A DNA stretch of 64,000 nucleotides, taken from Balanoglossus misakiensis (taxonomy: Eukaryota > Hemichordata). This document shows positions 11,737 to 22,922 of the stretch, in pieces. Under the pieces are notes generated by a model that was not told the DNA's origin, did no database searches, and was given only the letters and a program-made list of their open reading frames with translations. The translations under genes and the position numbers were made by a program. Positions within the stretch are counted from its first letter, which is position 1. Every line of letters starts with the position of its first letter. The DNA lies in assembly GCA_040954595.2 (NCBI GenBank), contig CM082594.2:1364001-1428000 (forward strand). Reading direction: 5' to 3'.

Positions 11737-14700
11737 TCATAAAGATTGCACAGTGCTGCTGCAACTATCAACATCTGATTGGTAACAGGTTTTAAGAGAC
11801 AATGGTATGATTTGAGATAAAAGGGAATTTTTTTTTATTCTTTCAATGGCTCTCTCAACATGGATTCTCAATCTGGCAATATCACGAGTTTTCACAATTT
11901 CTTTCAAACTAAGATGTTTACCCTTTCCCCATGAACATTTGCGTGTGAACGGTGGAATTGCAAGATCTGCATGCCTTTTCAAACATAAATCCCTTATCAA
12001 AAAACCCCTATCAGCCATGACCAAGTCCCCCCTTTCAAGCAAATCAATTATACCACATTCCTTAGTAATGTGTCGATCAGATGCATTCCCACCCCACAAC
12101 TTTGAAACAAAACTGATGAACCCATCTGGTGTTATACCTATAAGAGCTTTACATGTATTTCGTGATTTGTAATTAGAGTATGTTATATATTGTGCTTTGG
12201 GCATTGATGGTTTTTGTATATAAAATTCTGTGCAATCAATGATTACTCTGGTCGTTCTATACTTTGACTTAAAACTACGAGGCAAGTTTTTCGACACACG
12301 TCTCCTGGATGGCCATTTCAGAAGAGGAGACATAGCTGACGACAATACATTAATCCATGTTATGAACACCTGGGACACTCGAGTGGTTGATGTACCAAAC
12401 ATGTCAGCTAAAATAAACAAAGACAATCCCACCCGTAGCCTCATGAGTGTCCACATAAACTCCTGAAAAGGACTGAGTTTTCGCTGTCTTCCTCGTTTCC
12501 TGGGTATGGTTCCTCCATTGTTCTCTTCCCTGAAAATTGGCCAGCAATAAATCATTATGTTGGGATAAAAGCAAGTGATGAGTGAAACAAAGTTCATGAA
12601 GGTACACCATCCCTATCCTAGCGAAGAGTTTCTGATGGACAAATGGTCAGAAAAACATGCATGAATAGAGCCCAGCAAGTTATCCATCATCTTAAAGGGC
12701 TGCAAACAATTTACATATGCCAATATATGGTTAGAGGAGTGTCTAAATAATAGATAAACTTTTCGCAAAGTCACCTAGGGAAAATATGTCATTGGCTAGA
12801 TACATGCACAATGATATGGTCAAACACTATCTCTTTCTGACACAGAATCAAGTAACAAATGATTGAGAAATAACAAAAAAAATGGAAATATTACCTGAGA
12901 CTAGGTTTTCCTTGCCAGTATTTTATATTTGTTGATGACGATGCAATATCAAAAACATCAGTAAGTTGGCTTCTTGATTTTATACCTACAGTATGTAATA
13001 AGAAATTATCTAATTATCAGATTTCACGACAAAATAAAAAATTCACAAGTTCATGGCACACAACTCATTGGCCTCTATCACTATTCCAAGCTTTAGCCCG
13101 GTAGCTGCTATGGTTTTCCAGATTGACCATAGGCCCTTTAGGCACGGGCCCCTAAAAAACACTACAAATACAGACAGCAGATATACCACTCTTCACTGTA
13201 AAATGAGGAAAACAGTGAAGTCATTGCCAAGTCTAAGCTTTTTTCCAATATGTACCATATACATGATTTCCATTGCTTACCTGTGTATTTCATGCAGCTT
13301 TTATCACTTTTCAGCAAACAATCCACAGTTAAATCGCGCCGTAATTTATCTTTATCACTCAAGACATTCTCCAGTTCATTTACCCTTTTTTGTAAAAATA
13401 TATTGATTTCTTGGGCTTGCTGCAGATGTGACCCTTGAACAAAAAATTAAAAATTTGTTAATTTTAAGTTCCATTAGCTGTAACTCTTTTCTATGTTTAA
13501 GCAAAATGTACATGTACAACAATTTACTTCCTGAAGAGGATATGATCATTTATTTGTACAACAACAGTGATAATAAGGTTGTATAAAATATCCTTTTTTA
13601 AAACAGACAAATTTATATAAAAATATTGACAACGAATTAAAAGAAAATATCAATAATCATCTATAAAAATGAGCTTTGAGTGTTAAAGACAATTAATACT
13701 ATACTTTACCTGTAATATCTGTTTGGGTAGCAACAGACACACCAGAACTATTTTCATTCAGATCAGTTCTACAGTAGGCATGATCATCACTTGGAGGATT
13801 GGTGATATCAAAGACTGCATCTATGGTAAAGTTTGACAAAATGATCAGAACCATATATTATCGTTGACATATTCCTTTCACGAAACTACAGTCATTTGGC
13901 CAATGTTTAGGTCCAAAAACTGAAGGTCACAACAAGACCAAGTACATTTCAATTCGAACGAACGAAAGCGATGCTATCATCATTATCATGCGCCGGTGTT
14001 GTGCCAAATTCGGCCCCTTGCCGAATACGTCCCCGCGCATGCCTTGACAAACAAACCATGGCTTCTAAGGGATAAGATCGGCAGGTAAAGCTGCTGATTT
14101 CAGCCCCGTTGCCCCAACTAAAGTCATGTTAACTATTGAAAGCTAAAAGTGATGGTTTCGGCCTAAATGGGTGAATATCTGCCCATGGCCCTGATTTGTT
14201 GGTGGAATGAAATTAAATCCTTGCGGTAATGCAATGTCCAAGTTTACAGTGCAGTACAATGTACATTCATGCACAGCCTTACATGCACGTTGGATGGCAA
14301 AACTTTCACACAAGAAAATGCAATATTTCAGACACATGTTACTGATGACCCGAGCATGCGCGGGACGTATTCGGCATGGGGCCGAATTCGGCACAACACC
14401 GGCATGCATTGAACACATGGCGGCGTAGACGCGCTGATTATCACACGCGTAGACGCGCACAAGCGCGCTGTTGATATCACCGTGGTTTTGGCATCCGCGT
14501 TTGTGAATGGTGACCAGTTTTCGTTAGGTTACAAGAGACAATACATTTTTCTCTTCAAATTATCAGCGTTTTCATATCCTAGCAATATTCATGCCGACAG
14601 AAAGAAAGTACGGCAAACGAGAAACTTTTGTCAATGACCAGATCGGTGATCGTAAATGTTTTAGTACGTTGTGATAACGAAAAGTACATGAGACAACCAC

Positions 14701-15257
14701 TGGTATTTTCACACGTCATTTGACGGGTGCACATGGACGTTCAAAGCGGTATACATGTAGTACTTACATTTGGTGGACACAGACGGGTGACACGTTTGGC
14801 TTCCGAGGCAGCAGTCAGCAGAAACTCCAGACGTGGGTCGGCAACTGGTCGCAAAATCTACCGTCTGCTCAGCGGCGGCCTGTACCGTGTGTACCGGTAC
14901 ATCGTAAATCCGTTGGCGTTGCTGCCACAGGTTTCGTGGACGTAATGATTCTGATGAATTCCGTTGCCCCCAGTCATTATATGCAAATTTATGTGGGACG
15001 ATGTTGTGCTTCCAGTCACCCGTTGACGGAACATTATGTTCATCGAAATGGCGTGAACATAACCTTGAAAACTTGTTGGGAATCCAAGATGGTTCCCGGT
15101 GGCACGCTGATATCCACTTTCGGCGAATATTATTCTGGTAAATTCGATGCGGAAATGCGTGGAAAGTCACTCCTGACATCAACGGGTACTTATCTAAATT
15201 ACGCAACTTCCGTGTATGGGATTTGCAACCCGTAACTGCGCATTGAAACTCGGGCAT
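11737..15257 (-). CDS. THAP-domain DDE transposase (ISL2EU type)
   Basis: Five exons on the - strand: 15257-14768, 13820-13710, 13433-13281, 12985-12895 and 12529-11737. All introns are GT-AG, all joins are phase 1 except the last (phase 2), and the total is 1,638 nt, giving 545 codons plus stop without a break. Exon 1 is a THAP DNA-binding zinc finger: C6, C11, W48, C67, H70 and a late IVPHKF similar to the AVPTIF box. Exon 3 is helical, likely coiled coil (VNELENVLSDKDKLRRDL), ending in KYTG, the phrase that precedes the HTH/DDE part in this group. The last exon is a DDE_Tnp_4-type catalytic domain: D380 (IIDCTEF), D455 (MADRGF), E507 (HVERAIERIK). It should bind the element ends and cut in the nucleus. 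It looks intact, so the element was active recently. Confidence 0.88.
13992..14403. mobile_element. 412-bp MITE with ~50-bp terminal inverted repeats
   Basis: The ends read gccggtgttgtgcc inwards from both sides, and the inverted repeats extend about 50 bp to a gcatgcgcgg segment. ATGC flanks both sides (13988-13991 and 14404-14407), a probable 4-bp target duplication. It lies in intron 1 of the THAP transposase gene. No coding capacity. Confidence 0.85.
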
Positions 15258-15894
15258 TATCCTAGCAACCGCAGGTCACTTTGTAAACAATACAGTCGGA
15301 AAGTGTCCTACCCTTCAAGCGGTAGGACAAACATTTCGCACACTGCGCAAGCGCACTAGATCAACTCTCGCGAGAGTTAGTTATTCGGGAATCAGGAATT
15401 CTACCGCTGGCTGCGCTGTCGCAGTGACCTTAAGCCAGGTCAAATTTGAGCTAAAAGACAAGTTCCGTCGACATACTCATGAATATTTCTTGGTTTCTTC
15501 GCGTATAAACTCGGGAATATTATGCCCCTGAAGCCTGGGCTGGCTTTGATGCACGTTATCGAGTATTAATCAGTCAAAGACCCACGGTAGCAAAGTAGGT
15601 AATTGTCTTTTTTTTCACGCGGATCCTTTGGTCATATATTCTGCATGCCTACAGCCCCACATTCGCTGATATTGCCATCTTTCTCGATAGTTATTATAAT
15701 ATTTAGCTAGAGACGGCCTTGTATACTCTGAATTTTAGACTAGGAATGACTCAGCTGGCATATCGTACCACTTTTTCTGTGACATTGCCGACCGGCCCGG
15801 CGCAACTACCGAGAAAGGGTACGGGTGTGCTCGTGGGAATTGTCAACTACCCGTTCATCGTTCGACTGCTCAACACAGATCATTGATAACACAA
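15258..15894. other. Region between transposon and host gene
   Basis: Upstream of the transposase ATG. A short inverted repeat around a palindromic tctcgcgaga lies near 15366-15377. I found no exon. The right end of the ISL2EU-type element should lie within the first 100-200 bp. Confidence 0.35.
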
Positions 15895-16225
15895 TGTCAC
15901 ATTTCGAACTAATTTTGGAATTCTGGATAAATTTTCCAAATATCCTGTTAATCTGGGATTTTCTTCCGTCACCTTGATGCAACTGTATCAGAATTTGTCT
16001 TTTAAGTTTTAAATTCACACCAACAAAACAACAACAGCCATTTCCTGGAAATTGTCATGTTTTCTCTAAAAAAATTAAGCTGAACTTTTTTATTGAAAGG
16101 AAACGTTCAGCAGATTTTTTTCTCCCCAAAATTCAGGTGAATTTTTCACAGATTCTTTTTTCCCAGAAATTCTGCCTAAATCTACACTAATCACACACTT
16201 ATTGGAAAGGTGTAACACAAATTAT
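15895..16225 (+). repeat. Dispersed repeat, copy 1
   Basis: About 330 bp similar in the same orientation to 31890-32210. Shared landmarks are caccttgatgcaact, catttcctggaaa, gaaaggaaacgttca and ggaaaggtgt-acacaaatta. Non-coding, of unknown family. Confidence 0.7.
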
Positions 16226-16379
16226 AGACTTTACAAACAAAAATCTAATGTTATACATTTATGAACCTCTTATTCACCAATATTAAATGTTTTAAAAGAG
16301 GAAGGGTATTATTCTCGGACTGGAATTTCGAAATTAGTTTGGAACATGTTTGATGTGTTATAAATTGGTTTATTTTCAG

Positions 16380-17153
16380 ATTTTATGGTGGGCACTTGAC
16401 AGTAATTGAGGGTTATTCTGAAAATCTTTATGCTGGAGCAGAGATTGTAAACCAGATTGAAGAGACTTCCAATGAAACAGCGAACCATGGTTGTATTGGT
16501 GAGTGTGTCTTTGAACAGTGTTTCTCAGTGTTCCCAAATAATTTGTGGGTGTATCAAGTGTAAAAAATAACTGGTTTTGGAATTTGACAGTTTACAAGTG
16601 AGCACTGCATAGTAACACTTGAATGATAATTGTCTCAAGATGGTAATTGAAAAGCCTATTTTTTACATCTCAATCACCTCACAAAATATTGCCAAGTGAC
16701 TCTGTATGCAGTTTTTCATCCAGACGGAGGGATGGGGGAATTCGCCCACTGTCAGCATATTGGCACCCCCTAGAAATTTGTCAAGGGGGAAATGGTGCCC
16801 GTTACAGACTCAGCGATGTCACTCATTCCCCTCCTTGCAAGAGTGCAACTATTCTTGCAAAGGGGGACATATCCCCCCATCCTGGATGAAACACTGCTGT
16901 ATGCATCTTCTTTCTTTATTTCCATTTTATAGGATTTAGTGGACCCAATCCAGGTGGCAGTGTGGAATATGATTTTTCAGATGGCAGGAAAGGTAGTGTC
17001 TTTGATGGTCGATGGGCAGACACAGAACCTGATGCCTCCACTGGGCAATGTGTGAGGTTAAAGTAAACCTCTTTGAAAATAATTACCCATGGTATCATGC
17101 AAGATGTGATGATGTCAGTCCGTCAATGTGTGAAGTAGCAGCTTGTGCTGAGG
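16380..17153 (+). CDS. Host gene: C-type lectin domain exons
   Basis: Two exons, 16380-16498 and 16933-17153, with GT-AG borders and phase-1 joins. They encode most of a C-type lectin-like domain: GGHLTVI near the start, then GRWADTEPD, GQCVRL, and a final W..ARCDD...MCEV. This is a Ca-dependent sugar- or ligand-binding fold, extracellular. The N-terminal part of the domain and the signal peptide must lie in exons upstream that I could not find. The second exon carries a frame break: after CVRLK the frame runs into TAA, while the rest of the domain continues in another frame. One extra A in the AAA at 17060-17062 would restore phase (221 nt, where 222 is needed). Confidence 0.75.
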
Positions 17154-17239
17154 GTAAGTCTGATTCAAATCAACTAGAATCTGCCCTTACTAGCATCAGG
17201 TCTTTACTTTTCTCACACTGCTGTGGTCACTTCCCTACA

Positions 17240-17241
<2 letters not shown>

Positions 17242-17270
<29 letters not shown>

Positions 17271-17526
17271 CAAAAGGGAGGGAGGGAGAGGTTGGGAGGG
17301 GAGAGTGAGAGGGGAGTGGGAGATCGAGGGGAGGGGGAGATCGAGGGGAGGGTGGGAGAAAGGGAGGGAGGGGAGAGGGGAGGGAGGGGGGGTAAGAGAA
17401 AGGGAGAGGGAGGGAGGGGAGAGAGAGGGGAGGGAGGATCGAGGGGAGAGGGAGGGAGAGGGGGAGGGAGAGAGCTAGAGAGGGAGGGGGGAGGGAGAGG
17501 GGGTGGGAGGGAGAGAGTGAGAGAGT
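17242..17526 (+). repeat. Polypurine (GA-rich) tract
   Basis: About 285 bp nearly all purine on the + strand: a GA dinucleotide run, then irregular gggagg/gagagg blocks with only a few pyrimidines. It lies in the intron after the lectin exons. Such mirror-like purine tracts can form triplex (H-DNA). Confidence 0.95.
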
Positions 17527-18009
17527 CCCCTAAGCCATACAAGATATACATGTGATAGGATATTAAACTTTAAACATCTAGACTTGGAAGAGCTCACCAC
17601 TAAAAGTTAAACAAAGGGGATCAGATGAGATCATGTCTCCTGCGGTGCAGAATGGTGTTATATTTGAAATTCAAAACGGAGGAGAGTTACTTCATTCTGG
17701 CCAGTAATTTTGTCGCTAGATAATTCCACTCATTAATTGAATTGTTATCTTTAAATTATACTTTTAGACTATTTATGTGAAACAGGTTTTCATGCTTTTT
17801 TGTTAAAGCAGTTTTACTTTTGGCAGAGATACAATATTGATCGTGTGATATTGTTCATAAACTTAAAAGCTTATGGGTTTGATACAAAAACTTTCATGTC
17901 CTTTCCTACATACAGAAAATTAATAAGATATATTAGTATTATGACAAAAGTTAAAAAAATATCCATCAATGTAAATGTTATCTTTATTTTTTAAATAATT
18001 TTTGTTCAG

Positions 18010-18114
18010 GTGACTTTCGATGCTCCAATGTTAATTGTATAAATCCTGACTGGGTTTGTGATGGTACAGTTGACTGTGGTGATGGTGATTTCTCTGATGA
18101 GATTGGATGTGCAG
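18010..18114 (+). CDS. Host gene: LDL-receptor class A domain exon
   Basis: One phase 1-1 exon bounded by ttcag and gtatgt. It encodes a compact LDLa module: DFRCSNVNC, WVCDG, VDCGDG and the SDEIGC calcium-binding end. Four cysteines and the acidic cluster are present, and the first cysteine pair is shortened compared with a full ~40-residue LDLa. It connects the lectin part to the CUB series in the same phase. Extracellular ligand-binding role inferred from the family. Confidence 0.85.
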
Positions 18115-18388
18115 GTATGTTTTTGGCAAGTGGTCTGAAACAATCATATTCTCTACGCTCACCTCAACATCATTGCAAAGTGGGCCCAGGCGATGACCAA
18201 GTTTCCTAAATGTGTGGTATAGTGTAGTTTTGGCTTGAAGTCATTATACAAAAGAATCTTGTAAATATGCGTGACAACTGATATGTGCCAACCTCAAACT
18301 ACCAGACCATAATTATTTGTACATCTCCTTTGCAACTACAGACTACTTTTGAACTGTCAGCAGAAATTCTGATCCTCAAAGAATTTCG

Positions 18389-18584
18389 TACTGTAAAACA
18401 GGAAATTTTCGCGAGCTATAAATATTTCGCGAACTATGCGAGAGCCAAAAAACACGAAAATAAACAAGTTGTGTAAAAATGTTTTTCGAAGATAACAATG
18501 CAGTGAAAAATGAGAATTTGAAAATTAATCATCGCATAAAAGTTGTCACTTTTGATATCACGAAAAATTTCCTGTTTTACAGTA
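18389..18584. mobile_element. MITE family 1 (TACTGTAAAAC ends), copy 1
   Basis: 196 bp, palindromic, ends tactgtaaaac and gttttacagta, rich in aaattttcgcg motifs. Other copies of this family lie at about 23637-23795, 23837-24046 (both repeated at 25643-25801 and 25843-26052), 29870-30082, 31407-31604, 34727-34868, 55500-55708, 57756-57954 and 58533-58713, with half copies at about 38632-38700 and 47050-47118. Confidence 0.85.
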
Positions 18585-18894
18585 TTTCATAATTATAAAT
18601 CAGAAACAAAACTGGGTCAAGTATTTTAAGAATCTGGCATCTTTCACACTGATAGTTTGAGCTTAGAGAATAATAATATGCTGTTCTTGGAATTTTCGGG
18701 TGTGATAAATGTCGTTTCAAAATTTTACATTTGATTTATACTAATATAAAATTTGTTTTATACATGTACATTGGATACTCACTGTTGGTGAAGTAATTTT
18801 ATCATCAATGAAATTTCTTCAACTTGAAGAGCTGAAGCTTTATGACCATTCATCTCACAAATAAACCCTTTCTTTTTATTTTGATGATGTTCAG

Positions 18895-19776
18895 GAACAT
18901 GTGGTGGTTTGGAAACTGGTGTCTCAGGGACCTTTCACAGCACTGGATACCCAGATGATAATTATTACATTCTACAAGAATGTATTTGGACAATCCAGGG
19001 ACCTGCAACATCCAGAATAAATTTTGAGGTACAGTAAAACTTGTCTAATCTGGAAACCTGCCTATACAGAACACCTTTTCCCATCCATTCGTCGTACAAA
19101 CACAATTTTAAAGGAACCTCTATGAAATAAACTGGACACCTGTATTAAAAAGTTTCTTCCTTATAACAAACTATCTATAACTTCAGGCTAGTTTATCAGT
19201 ATTTTTGTTTTGTGTATAAAACACATTTCCTGTCCTTATGAGTAACCCATCACACCCCTGCAGCTCTCTGCTTGTCAACAAGTCATGTGTATGTACTGAC
19301 CATTGTTATTATTTACAAATGTTTTCAAACAACAACAATGCCGATTGTGCACTCATAGATTTCAATGAGAAGATTAAGACTATGGATTTAACTCTGCCCT
19401 GGGGAGCTGAACAAGAAACTATGGTTGATACACAGAATAGAAATACTGAAAAATGCAAGAAGTTACAGCTAATGGGGCTTAAGTCATGAATCTGTGTTTA
19501 TTTCATGTATATTGGCTTGAGACAGCTCACTATGTATGATGTGTGTTGTAACATTTTGTTTTTATTCTTTTCAGTTTCCGTATTTTGACAGTGAACTTTA
19601 TCATGATACTGTTGTCATTGTCGATGGGTCTGTGTTTGACCAATCCAAAGTTCTTGCAACATATAGTGGACCGGACCAGCCTGATGAAGTTATTAGCAGT
19701 GGTAATGCAATGTTGGTGAAATTTCTCTCAGATAGTTCGCATACTGCTACTGGCTTTGAAGCATCTTGGCAAGCAG
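18895..19776 (+). CDS. Host gene: CUB domain 1
   Basis: Two exons, 18895-19028 and 19575-19776, phase 1 in, phase 0 inside, phase 1 out. The translation is a CUB domain: CGG start, SGTFHSTGYPDDNYY, the C-x-WTI strand, INFEFPYF across the intron, the HDTVVIVDG strand, then GFEASW at the end. CUB domains are extracellular beta-sandwiches that mediate protein contacts. The split between halves at the conserved F/Y strand recurs in the next CUB units. Confidence 0.9.
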
Positions 19777-20003
19777 GTAATACTAAGTTTTGTACATGTA
19801 CATACTTTAAAACGAGAAATTAATGCTCTGTGTTTACCTTAGGCAAATACTGTCTCTGAAACGTTTCAAATTTTACCCTGTGTGAACCAGGTATAACATT
19901 ATAGATTGCACGTGTAGGCAATATTGGCCCTACCTTGACTGTGATCTTGCTGATGTTCTGTTTGTGAGGTGTGTATGTTAAGATGACTTTTTCTTTCTTC
20001 CAG

Positions 20004-21161
20004 TATATTCTTTGTGTGGTGGGAATTTCATAGCACAGTCATATAAACAGAATCTCAGCAGTACAGAATATTTTGAAGGCAAGAATTATCTCAACAATGA
20101 AGATTGTAACTGGCAGCTAGCATCATTCACAACACAATTTGTTGTCACCTTACAGGTAAATAGGAGACTACATGTAGATGAACTCATTTTTTTACTCTTT
20201 TTAACAATTCATTTCATGTTATTAGTGGATTCAGATGCAATTAATCGTGTGAGTTGTTTGACAGCATGACAAAAATTAGTAATTGTATTTTTAAAAATAC
20301 ATTTTATTTTTGTCATTTCTGGTCAATTCTCAGTAGCCACTTTTCTGATTTCTTAAAATTTGGTTTACAAGGACCTACAAGTATTTTTATTATGGTGTAC
20401 ATAAACATGTGTCAAATATCAATACTGGGGAGGAGGGGGGTGGGTAGTTTTAGACATTTTTGGTCCAAAAGTCCACTTATGTCAGAAACTGCTCTTCCAG
20501 TTGTTTTGGATGTTGGTTTATTGGGATGTGAAAATATTCTTCATCAGATTTATTCTTATATTACCTCATCAATGCTAAAGGTGCCCTTATAGGGACAAAG
20601 TCTCTCTCTCTCGCTGCCCTTTTCCCGTTTATTATGATTGATACAAGACACTGTTTATGTTGTTCTACATGAGGATATATAGTGAATCAACATTCGACCA
20701 TTTTTAGGATATGAGAGTAAAAATCTCGCCCAAAATGAAGCGGGATGGAATGTTGATTCACTATATATCCACATGTAGAATAACATAAACGATAATCAAA
20801 CGATAATTAATGGAAAAGGGGCAGCGAGAGAGAGACTTTGCCCCTTAATGGTTTTGCGTAGGAAATTGTGATCACTATGATTGTACGGTATGTCACATTT
20901 AAATGTACATATCAAATGGGAGCACAGTGTCTTTGATGCTATTTTTTATATCTTTTCAGTTTATCTCCTTTGCAACAGAAGATGGGGCTGATCAAGTGTC
21001 TGTATACGATGGCGCTGAACTGAATCCCGTCCTCCGACTTGCTTTATTTTCTGGGATGGAGTTACCCAATGTCATCATATCTTCCAAAAGTGTGATGAGA
21101 GTTGACTTTAAGAGTTATGATGCAGTTACAATGAGAGGTTTTCATGCACATTACTGGGCAG
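20004..21161 (+). CDS. Host gene: CUB domain 2
   Basis: Two exons, 20004-20155 and 20960-21161, with the same phases as CUB 1. First half: LCGGNFIAQ, FEGKNYLNNEDCNWQL, VVTLQ. Second half: FISFATEDGADQVSVYDGAE, VIISSKSVMRVDF, GFHAHYWA. This is a standard CUB with the acidic D..SVYDG calcium-type segment. The intron between halves carries a foldback MITE of family 2. Confidence 0.9.
20591..20847. mobile_element. MITE family 2 (GGGACAAAGTCTCTC ends), copy 1
   Basis: Palindromic element starting agggacaaagtctctctctc and ending in its reverse complement. Internally it has the gatacaagacac, tacatgtggatatatagtgaa and tcgccaaaatga landmarks in inverted pairs. Other copies: 21247-21596, 21731-22666 (split by another element), about 23145-23507 and its duplicate 25151-25513, 29177-29515, and right halves at about 24613-24672 and 33683-33806. 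All but the shared ends are intronic. Confidence 0.85.
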
Positions 21162-21246
21162 GTAGGTAACGCATTCAAATTGATCAAGATATTGTTTGAA
21201 TGAAGAGGCAATCAAGGATTCATGATACAAGAGAACAATGTTTTAT

Positions 21247-21596
21247 AGGGACAAAGTCTCTCTCTCTCTACCCTTTTTCCAGGAATTATGATGATACAAT
21301 ACAGCATTTATGTTATTCTACATGTGGATATATAGTGAATGAACATTCAACCACACACAACTTCCATCCCACTTGTAGACATAAGAGTGAAAAAACTCGC
21401 CAAAATGAAAAATCGGTCTCTACCGTTTATTCATTTTGGCAAGATTTTTACTCTCATATCCTACAAACGGGATGGAAGTTGTGCGTGGTTGAATGTTCAT
21501 TCACTATATATCCACATGTAGAATAACATAAACAGTGTCTTGTATCAAACATAGTTAATGGAAAAAGGGCAGCGAGAGAGAGAAACTTTGTCCCTT
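21247..21596. mobile_element. MITE family 2, copy 2
   Basis: About 350 bp in the intron after CUB 2, with complete ends and a strong foldback structure. Confidence 0.85.
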
Positions 21597-21730
21597 TAAA
21601 TCACTTAAAATCCTTCCCAAAGAATTTCAACCCAGTGGGAATTGTAAGGATCACAAATATATCTTCCTTTGCCATTCTTTCTGAAGGTTTATAAGCTAAT
21701 CTGATACTGGGTCATTATGGAACTTTTTAA

Positions 21731-22666
21731 AGGGACAAAGTCTCTCTCTCGCTGCATTTTTTTCCATTAATTATATTTGATACAAGACACCGTTTGTTAT
21801 TCTACATGTGGATATATAGTGAATGAACGTTCAACCACACACAACTTCCATCCCTCTTATAGACAGGAGAGTGAAAAAACTCGCCAAAATGAATAATCGT
21901 TCTTTACCATTTATTCATTTTGGGCGAGTTTTTACTCTCATATCATACAAGTGGGATGGAAGTTTTGTGTGGTTGATCATTGATTAACTATATATCCACA
22001 TTTACATTAAAGCCTCAGTATTTCTCGTAGGGGCAAAATTTTGTTTGAAACGGCATCTATAATTTCTAAAAGTAGATGATAATTGATACTGAATCGAACA
22101 GTCATCATCCCCAGCTCTGCTAATAAACTCATACAATTTACAATATAACGAGTGAAGAATGACTTTCTGTCCGGACAGAAAGTCAGGCTCTGTTGACACA
22201 CGTGACTACTGCGCATGCGCACTCAAATGTGAATCTATGCGGAAGAGGTTTGGTCGCCCCAAATCAAGCGACTCAGCGAAGAAATGCGCACTAATTCGGC
22301 GAAATTTTGGGAAGATAACTTTATGGGAGAAATCAGTCGATGGAACCAGATCAAATCCGAAAATGGTCTGACCATCAAATGTCAAAGTGGCACGTTTGCT
22401 GATCGACATGTACAACATTTCCGTTGTAAACAAACCCGCGCATCATTTCAAGTGTTACGGGCAATATTTACAGCTTGCACGTAGCCCAAACCTTTCTTCT
22501 ATCTTCATTATGTAGTATTCCATGATGAATGTACGGGAAAAACGGGCATTTTTCGATGATGAAAAATGGATACACACGAGAAATACTGGGGCTTTAACAT
22601 AACCAGTGTCTTGTATCAAACATAATTAATGGAAAAGGGGCAGCTGGAGAGAGACTTTGTCCCTTT
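21731..22666. mobile_element. MITE family 2, copy 3, interrupted
   Basis: The left part (21731-22007) and the right end (22597-22666) flank a nested 589-bp element. The right end reads cagctggagagagactttgtccct, with a small change (agctgg for agcgag). Confidence 0.8.
22008..22596. mobile_element. Nested 589-bp element with TAAAGCC ends
   Basis: The ends are inverted: taaagcctcagtatttctcg on the left and cgagaaatactggggcttta on the right. ACAT flanks both sides (22004-22007 and 22597-22600), a probable target duplication. It is inserted in a family-2 MITE. No protein family is seen inside. The breakpoint of the 2-kb tandem duplication (22401) falls within it. Confidence 0.8.
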
Positions 22667-22922
22667 AACAGAAAAAATAACAAAATGTGAAAAAAGTTAA
22701 ATGAGTTTAATTTGCTAACTACATGTATAACGACAGAAATGTTTGACCTAAGGAAGTCATAAAATACAGTTAACAGTCATTTCTTCTATCGCTTACGACT
22801 TTTTATCCAGAAGGCAATTATTATGTGATTTGATCCCCTAGCACGAAATAAAAGGCAGCCAGGATTACACCAAACCAGTGTATTGAATTAATTATTTCTT
22901 GTTTGGTATTTTTTCTTCAAAG

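Larger units (their letters stand above)
9272..15257. mobile_element. ISL2EU-type DNA transposon (core)
   Basis: Two convergent genes make up the element: a + strand SWIM/YqaJ nuclease-like gene (9272-11448) and a - strand THAP-DDE transposase (15257-11737). From known families, this gene pair is the hallmark of ISL2EU transposons of aquatic animals, where a YqaJ-exonuclease-like protein accompanies an IS-like DDE transposase. The coordinates given cover only the genes. The ends must lie outside, roughly 8.4-9.2 kb and 15.3-15.5 kb, but I could not prove terminal inverted repeats or a target duplication. A 412-bp MITE has inserted into a transposase intron. Confidence 0.75.

Noticed and set aside
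17213-17551. Open frame with Pro/Ser/Leu runs on the - strand
   Set aside because: It is only the translation of the polypurine/polypyrimidine tract.
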